40,584 bases of DNA, taken from positions 1-40,584 of the forward strand of contig JAQGBZ010000491.1 of assembly GCA_034687125.1 (NCBI GenBank). The letters run 5' to 3'. Every line of letters starts with the position of its first letter. Position 1 is the first letter of the stretch. The DNA is from Neelides folsomi. Its lineage: Eukaryota; Arthropoda; Collembola; Neelipleona; Neelidae. Positions 34,515 through 40,584 of the stretch are shown in pieces. The notes below the pieces were generated by a model. It worked only from the letters and a program-made list of their open reading frames with translations, did not search any database and had not been told where the DNA came from. The position numbers and the translations under genes were made by a program.

Positions 34515-35159
34515 AAAGCAATGGATAATTTTTGAGACAGAGGACTCATCTCTTTTTCTGACGCGGCAAAAAGCGTCGGGTTATTAATTGAGATTGAGAT
34601 CGGTGGTCTTCTGCCTTATCGGCGGATGGATGTCATTGGCTGAATGGCTCATCTTGGGAGAATGAGAGGGCGATTAGCCGAAAGTAGAGGCCCGGAGGCC
34701 GGAATCTGCTTCGTAATCATTAATCCAAATTCACGACTCCGCGGAGCAAAAACAGAGGAGCTTGTGAGTCCCATTCTTCCTCCACCTGGCCAGGACTCTC
34801 AGGAGAGAAGGAGCAATCAGAGACGTCTTAATGGGGATTCGGATGAGTCCCACCCAATCTACCACAAATAAAGGCGAGTCGTTTTTTGCTCCCTTCATTT
34901 ACATTTCTCTCCTACACTCTCTCCAAAAACTTTATATAATAATTGCCAAAGCTTAATCCCGCCTACCCGGGTCTTGAGCCCCTCCAAGGTAATCCACCGA
35001 CTGAGAGAAAAGGCACAAGGGACGTTGGAAAACCCTTAATTATCCTCCGGCTAAAATTGGATCACAAATTGAGAGTTCTGGGAGGTGTGTGTCTTTGAAG
35101 ATATCTCTCACCACACTCCTTCGGGTCCTTCTAGTAGTTGTGAGTCAATTGGGCTCATC

Positions 35160-35190
35160 TTTAAATACGTCGTGGTTCCAGTCTCAGTTT
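35160..35190 (+). promoter_or_regulatory. Possible core promoter of RR cuticle gene 4
   Basis: TTTAAATA at 35160-35167 and an initiator-like TCAGTTT at 35184, with the ATG at 35247. Weaker than the TATA boxes of the other plus-strand cuticle genes. A more distal start near 34890 is also possible. Confidence 0.35.
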
Positions 35191-35246
35191 CTCCTTTGCA
35201 CCGCTCGCCCTCCGTCCTCGAGATCCCCACTTGTACCAACATAACA

Positions 35247-37457
35247 ATGAAGATAGTTTTTTTGGTAAGAAATCATTTAATGAAAGACATTTTCCTAAAT
35301 GGCAGTCATTGAATTTTACCATTCATAAAAGGAGGGTCAGGTCAGCAATCTGCTGTCCTTCTCGGTCCACTCAATTTTTGACATGTAAATAAATAGTCAT
35401 GAATTTGTTATCTTGAATTGGTTAGTCAAAGAACCCCAAAAACCTCGTGGTAGCTCAAAGTCATTAGGTTTATAAATGTTTTTATGGTTATTATTGTGGT
35501 TCCAATTCGTGGAGCGGAAAAGCGAACTATTATTTCAAACAAGCCAAACTACTTACCTACTTAAATGTATGTGTATTTATGTGTTATTATTACTCTCTTA
35601 TATACAAATCTACTGATAAAGAAAAGGAGTAAATAAAGCCAGTTGTAACCTGACGTGGACCTTTAAAAGAGAAATCCTTTTAATGTCTTTTTTAGGCCCA
35701 TCAACTTTGTAAAAATGTATACAAATGACTATATAAGTTTATACACACTCTCACATGGATCGTTTCCCTCTCCAATTGACTTGCATTTATTTACTTATTC
35801 TCGTCCTTGACTTTGCCGCTCATAATTAAGTTAGCTCTGTAGAGAGTCATTGTTTTCTTCAGATAATGTTTCCTACATCGTCCCAGCCCACACGTTATTT
35901 ATCTCACTATCAGCTTCCGCCTTGAAGTTCTCCTCGTGAAGAAGGAATCCTCTTCCCTCTTTTCTATGTCAGTCTCCTTCTGCCGTTCTGCCTTCAATGT
36001 CCGCCCTGCTCTTGCAGCCGGCAGGTTTGGGGACATTTGAAGAGGCCGCAATGGGAACGTTGTGTTGATGTTCCTTAATTTGGGCGGTGGGCTCGGCCAG
36101 GCAGTGCGACAAGTTGTTGGCGTCTTTGCCTGGTCGTGGGCCGTTTTACATTTCTTCTTGGGACATTTTTCCCCTGAAAATGCCCCATTAGAGCAACCGC
36201 CAATTCCACCACTGTTCAACATTTTTCTTGGCCCTGTCCTCAAGGTGCTACTCGTGTCTCCGGCCATTTCTCTGGCTGCCCCGGGCCCTCAGGCTGGAAA
36301 TCATGCTGCGGTCCAGGCCGGTGCTGCAAGAGTCCCCATACCTTATGACAGTCACAATGGAGGACAAACGTTTGAACCAGCCAACATTCAATTCCAGCGG
36401 AGTGACCCTGAGAACATGTACAGGTGAGTGGGAAATATTCCTTTATCAATTTATCAATTAAATTCTTTTGAGTTATTATCCTTCGGAGTATTTTTCTAAG
36501 GGCTTAATGAGATTAGCCAAATTAAAATTATCTAAATCACAGCTTTCCGACTTGAGCAATCTCTGTAAAAACCATATTTTAATACGCTTATTTAATGATT
36601 AATTGTGGGTGGATTTTTAGTTTCTCATACTCAAACTCTGACTCATCTCGCCATGAAATGATGAAGAACGATGGAAGCGTCGAGGGAAAATATTCGTATA
36701 TGGATCCTAATGGGAAATTAATCCAGGTGGGTTATACTGCCGGTCAGGGAGGATTCAATGCCTTTGGAGATCATATAATTCAAAATCATCAAGTTTCACT
36801 TCCGGTTCCTGTCATCGACACTCCTGCTGTACAAGCAGCAAGGGAGGAATTTTTCAAAATCTACGAACTCGAACTCGCCCGTCACCTTAGCCATAAACAC
36901 AAAGAAGAGACTTTAGAAACGAAGATTGAAGAAACGCCCGTCCAAGTGGGGGAGTCTCAAAATTCTGCATCAAATGATGATACGATTGTAACCAGCGCGT
37001 CTTCAGAAGAAGATAAGAACCAGAAGATTCAACATGATAAAGTCAACAATAACAAGCCAATCTCTCCATCTTTTCCAGGTGAGATTTTCATCAAATAAAC
37101 TTTTAATATCACACATCCTTTACAGCCTACTTTTACTACGTGGGAGTCGGAGATGTTCCTTACTACAAGATTGCACCCCAACGGTTTGGATATTACCAAT
37201 CAGTTCCAATGTCATTGCGAGCTGCTCAGTCCGGAGCCATTCCAGTTTCAGCCGTTCACGATGTCCAAGTTCCTCACAGGGGCGAAGGAGTTCACGTTCC
37301 CGAACAAACTCCGCCGGTTTACATTGAAGCAGAGGTTAAAGGGAAAGAAGGACCAAATTCTCATATGACGGATGTGAACAAAGAGATGGATGGGAATCAA
37401 ATGTCCCAAGTTTACCCGTTTCCTCTGTTTGGCTATCCGAGTATTCTACTGTACTGA
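35247..37457 (+). CDS. RR-type cuticle protein with long C-terminal extension, 328 aa
   Basis: Exons 35247-35264, 36245-36423, 36621-37078 and 37126-37457 total 987 nt with matching phases. The six-codon first exon plus exon 2 give the signal peptide MKIVFLVLLVSPAISLA. The RR-like chitin-binding region is in exons 2-3: FQRSDPENMYSFSYSNSD, then GSVEGKYSYMDPNGKLIQVG, YTAGQGGFN and AFGDHI. It is a divergent member but keeps the aromatic positions. The second half is unusual: a charged helix-prone stretch (AAREEFFKIYELELARH), a Glu/Lys/Ser-rich acidic segment, then a Tyr/Pro/Val/Gln-rich tail ending PFPLFGYPSILLY. Intron 1 (980 bases) contains a GC-rich island with antisense open frames. Extracellular cuticle location is inferred from family and signal peptide. 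Confidence 0.92.
35969..36145 (-). other. Antisense open frame in intron 1 of RR gene 4
   Basis: A 58-codon minus-strand frame without an ATG reads DANNLSHCLAEPTAQIKEHQ and onward to a stop at 35969. Third codon positions favour C/G, as in coding DNA here. A second overlapping minus frame of 122 codons (35899-36267) is Lys/Arg-rich. They may be exons of a nested antisense gene or chance frames in a GC-rich regulatory island. Confidence 0.22.
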
Positions 37458-38374
37458 TAATATTTTAATACTTAAGTATTTACGTCTGTATTTACGTATG
37501 GAATTCCAATCATGGAAAGGGGCGGTGCTACTAAAATGGCATAAAATTATTAAACAGCTTTACATGGACTAGCACTTTACATAACTTGTAAAAGAATTGA
37601 ATTATAAATTATAAATAATTCGCATGTTAAATGCTTAAATTTCATTTGGTAATCTTATTGAATTTGAATAAATCAATGCTGTAAGTTCAAAGCTCATTGA
37701 AGTGATAATTTTATTTAGATAACCACAATTGCCTCGTTCATCTCTTCCGCTAATCCATTTAATCAAGATAAACTTGTGTAAATTAAGCCGTCATAAAAAT
37801 ACATAATATATTATATTACATATTATACTACTTATATTATAAACACATTCACCTGTGCTGATTTTATGCAAACAATTCAAATTCCTATCACCTTACTATC
37901 CTCACAAACATACTCCATATTGAATAAGTTTTTTAATGGTTTTATCTAAGCGAAAAGAGGAAAGAATTATAAATAAGCACTGATTTGATCAATGATGTTG
38001 ACAAAAAAAATATATTTATACCTTACTTATTTAAAATGGTTTAATCACTTTTCCTATTTCCTATTAAATATACAAATATATGAATATAAATATTTGCATA
38101 CGACTATTTGTAATCATATCACAATGTAATTCTTTTATTTTTCGGCATTTCAATTAAATATTGTGATTGTGCGATTTTCTCTAGCGCTAAACTTTATGAC
38201 CTTTCCATTTAATATTGAATGTCAGAGGATTCGAGGGATTTGATAATGATGATTGAACAAAGTTTAATGAATTTAATAGATTTTGGCCAGTAGCTTTTAA
38301 ACACCACTTGGGATAGAACCCAAGAATAGTCTCTCTCATTAGAATTCATATTTATTACAATTTAATAGTTCAAA
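37458..38374. other. 3' UTR and intergenic DNA before the esterase
   Basis: The first ~215 bases are the 3' UTR of the cuticle gene. The remainder is AT-rich with no supported feature apart from the unidentified esterase promoter. Confidence 0.6.
37667..37672 (+). terminator. Polyadenylation signal, RR cuticle gene 4
   Basis: AATAAA about 210 bases after the stop codon at 37457. Confidence 0.55.
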
Positions 38375-40485
38375 ATGAAAGTAATTTTTATTAGTTTGGC
38401 TATTGCAATTATTGCAAATAATTTATTAATTACTAGTGGGCAAGAAGAAGTTCTTCCCCCTGAAGATCGTGTAGTTGTAATTCCTGAATTTGGAACTATA
38501 TACGGAACAAGTTATGAAACTGCCGTTCTTAAGCGTCCTTATGTGCAATTCTTTGGAATTCCCTATGCTGAAGCTCCTATTGATGAGAATCGTTTTAAAG
38601 TAAGAAATAACATGCATAAGTCCTAATTAACTTACTTATAGTATGTTTAACAAGTTTGAAAAAAATTACAATTTAATCTACATTTAATAAAATATATAAT
38701 TTTTTACAGCCTTCCATACTAAAAGAAAAAGTGAGCGAATCTGGGGTATTCAATGCAACCAACCCTGGGAAGATGTGCATCCAGCAAATTGGTTTCCTCA
38801 CACCAGAAACCTCCCAATCAGAAGATTGTCTTCATCTAAACATTTTCAGCTTAAATGTAAATCATTAAAGCTTTAATTTTATAAAGTTAATTTAACATTT
38901 TAATTTAAATATTAAATATTTTTATTTTTCATATAAGGTAACCACTGATAAACTTGTGCCTGTTGTGGTTTTCATTCATGGTGGAGCTTTCACTGCGGGA
39001 TCAAATCATTTATATTCTGGAAATAGACTTCTTGACAAAGATCTTCTTGTTGTATCAATAAATTACAGGCTTGGACTTTTAGGTTTCAATTACCTAATTA
39101 ATATAATTAATTCTCTAAAAATTATTAAAAATGAGTAGTAATAAAAATTCATCTTTGATTAGGATTTTACTGTTTAAATCACGAAGAAGCGCCAGGAAAC
39201 GCTGCTTTGCACGATGTTATTACTGCCCTTCAATGGATTCAAAAATACATCCGATATTTTGGTGGTGATCCAACTCGAGTCACAATCTCTGGGCAAAGCG
39301 CTGGAAGTGTTGCTGTATCTCATATGCTTTTAGCTCCTCAAGCAGCAGGATTATTTCACAGAGCAATTTCCCTCAGTGGTTCCGCTTTAAGTTCTTGGGC
39401 TCATACTGAAGATCCAATAAGAGCATCTCTAAGACTTGCGGAAATTGTCAATTGCTACGCTCCTGTTCCAAAGAATGGCGAAGGTGATTTTGATGATGTT
39501 TCTTATGAGATAAACGATGACGAGACCGAGATTGCTGCATGCATGCAACAAATAAATAATACGGAGATTCGACGAGCTCTCAATGTTTACATGGTTCAAG
39601 AGGAACAAATTGAAGGCAGACTTGGATTTGAAGCCGTTTCTCCCGTTGTTCAAAGAAATGATATTACAAACGTTACTAGACTTTTGACCAAAAGTCCCCA
39701 AGAAATTCTCATGAATGGAGAGCATAATAAGGTTCCATTGATGTTGGGAACAACTAGACATGACGGTTCTTTCATTTTGTCAATTTTCAATAGACAATTC
39801 CTCATCCCAAATGAATATGACAAAAATCCGGAGTTTTTGAAAAAGAAAGCTGTTCCCACATTGCTAAAAGCTTTAGGCAAGTCAGAATTATTTTTACCTA
39901 CAATACGATTTTTTGGATGGAAAAATTAATATAGAATTTTAATTACAGGTGTAGAAGATTTGATTGGATTTTACGATACAGTTTCAGCTACTTATTTAAA
40001 AGAAGCAAAAAATTCTGGAAATTTAACATCAATGATTCCGGGACTTATTGATGTAATATCTTTAATTGTTAAATTATACCTCAATGAAATAATTTACCTT
40101 AAATCACACACACATTTGTTCTTTTAGATCAATAGTGTGTTTTTCTTCAAAGCGGCTGTAATGCAAACGGCCAAATATGCTTCTCGGCATCATGAAGATA
40201 CTTACTTCTATTCTTTTGATTATGATGGAACAAGTTCTCTATTCTTAACAATTGGAGGAGACGCCTCAATTCCTGGAGGTTATATATATATATAAATACT
40301 AACTATGATACCCAATCATGTAGGCTATTTAATAGTTTAATTAATTACAATATTTGTAATTTTATAGGAATCGCTCATGCAGATGATTTAATTTATGTTT
40401 TTAATTTCCCTGTTGCATTCGGTGGACATGATCAAATTGTCAGTGATCAAATGGTTCAATATTGGACAAACTTTGCTTACAATGG
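38375..40485 (+). CDS. Secreted type-B carboxylesterase, 3' end beyond the recognised exons
   Basis: Seven exons: 38375-38599, 38710-38856, 38938-39082, 39163-39876, 39949-40052, 40128-40278 and 40368-40485, giving 534 codons plus two bases. A signal peptide (KVIFISLAIAIIANNLLI) precedes the alpha/beta-hydrolase fold. Signatures in order: FFGIPYAEAP, EDCLHLNIF, oxyanion loop FIHGGAF, nucleophile Ser218 in GQSAGS, acid Asp373 in RHDGSF and His499 in GIAHADDL. The acid is Asp where many esterases have Glu; both occur in the family. The intron at 39877 starts with GC (TTTAG before GCAAGT). The last donor is at 40486. The only visible acceptor (40572) would give Gly-Glu-Gly then stop, so the true last exon may lie outside the window. 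Hydrolyses carboxylic esters; substrate unknown. Confidence 0.93.
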
Positions 40486-40584
40486 GTAAGATAAATTATC
40501 TCTTTGTATCTATCTTAATAAAATTCCAGTGTCTGTCCGTAATCCGCTCACTTTTCTCACTTACTACAACAGTGAGGGCTGAAT

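Larger units (their letters stand above)
30620..35159. other. Mainly intergenic; MITE and several unsupported small ORFs
   Basis: No complete gene is supported. Contents: a palindrome-rich stretch with repeated ACCATATGTA words (31080-31205), the MITE at 31405-31911, short open frames at 32194-32393, a hairpin at 32557-32588, a GC-richer patch at 33300-33530, a GGCATTTA triplicate at about 34032-34056, and a GC-rich block from 34340 onward leading to the last cuticle gene. Confidence 0.5.

Noticed and set aside
36062..36427. 121-codon plus frame as the main start of RR gene 4
   Set aside because: The six-codon exon at 35247 gives a better signal peptide and matches the gene structure of paralogues. 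Kept only as an alternative in the findings.
1..40584. CRISPR arrays, rRNA or tRNA genes
   Set aside because: None found by eye on either strand; the window is eukaryotic nuclear DNA.

Overview
This is a nuclear arthropod window, probably crustacean. A copepod-like genome would fit, but the species cannot be fixed from sequence alone. The background is very AT-rich, genes are split by short GT-AG introns, and polyadenylation signals are AATAAA. The gene content is dominated by cuticle and extracellular-matrix proteins. I built exon models by hand from splice sites and reading phase. Every complete model closes in frame.

Layout. 0.8-1.05 kb (minus): a 54-codon ORF for a putative doubly lipidated acidic peptide. 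1.5-1.7 kb: a foldback element. 1.8-6.3 kb (minus): a SENP/Ulp1 SUMO protease gene with its catalytic His-Asp-Cys spread over several exons. One of its introns holds a piggyBac element (2281-4431) with TTAA duplications, terminal repeats and a broken transposase. 8.2-13.8 kb (plus): a 7-exon gene for a 905-aa secreted protein with four PAN/Apple domains, an Arg/Asp tract, a Pro/Arg-rich spacer and a C-terminal 8-Cys module.

16.6-17.4 and 20.4-21.5 kb (plus): two RR-type cuticle protein genes with the same TATA-to-initiator spacing. The second has a likely frameshift near its end. 23.2-24.8 kb (minus): a third RR gene. 26.2-27.1 kb (minus): a two-domain peritrophin-type chitin-binding protein with a Thr/Ala mucin tail. 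28.3-30.5 kb (minus): an unrecognised 584-aa secreted protein with a strict 9-residue Phe/Pro repeat near the N-terminus and a long Asn-Lys-Glu repeat further on. 31.4-31.9 kb: a MITE-like element. 35.2-37.5 kb (plus): a fourth RR-type cuticle gene. 38.4 kb to the window end (plus): a secreted carboxylesterase, incomplete at its 3' end.

Taken together, 16-37 kb reads as a neighbourhood of secreted chitin-matrix genes: four RR proteins, one CBM14 protein and one novel repeat protein. In all except the CBM14 gene and the 23-25 kb RR gene, a very short first exon splits the signal peptide. The repeat protein shares this first-exon pattern and a TATA box, which suggests a cuticle or matrix role by association only. 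GC-rich islands lie next to several gene starts (about 7.4-8.2, 24.65-25.2, 34.4-35.2 kb) and within one intron (35.9-36.24 kb). The remaining intergenic DNA is AT-rich and holds no gene I can support.
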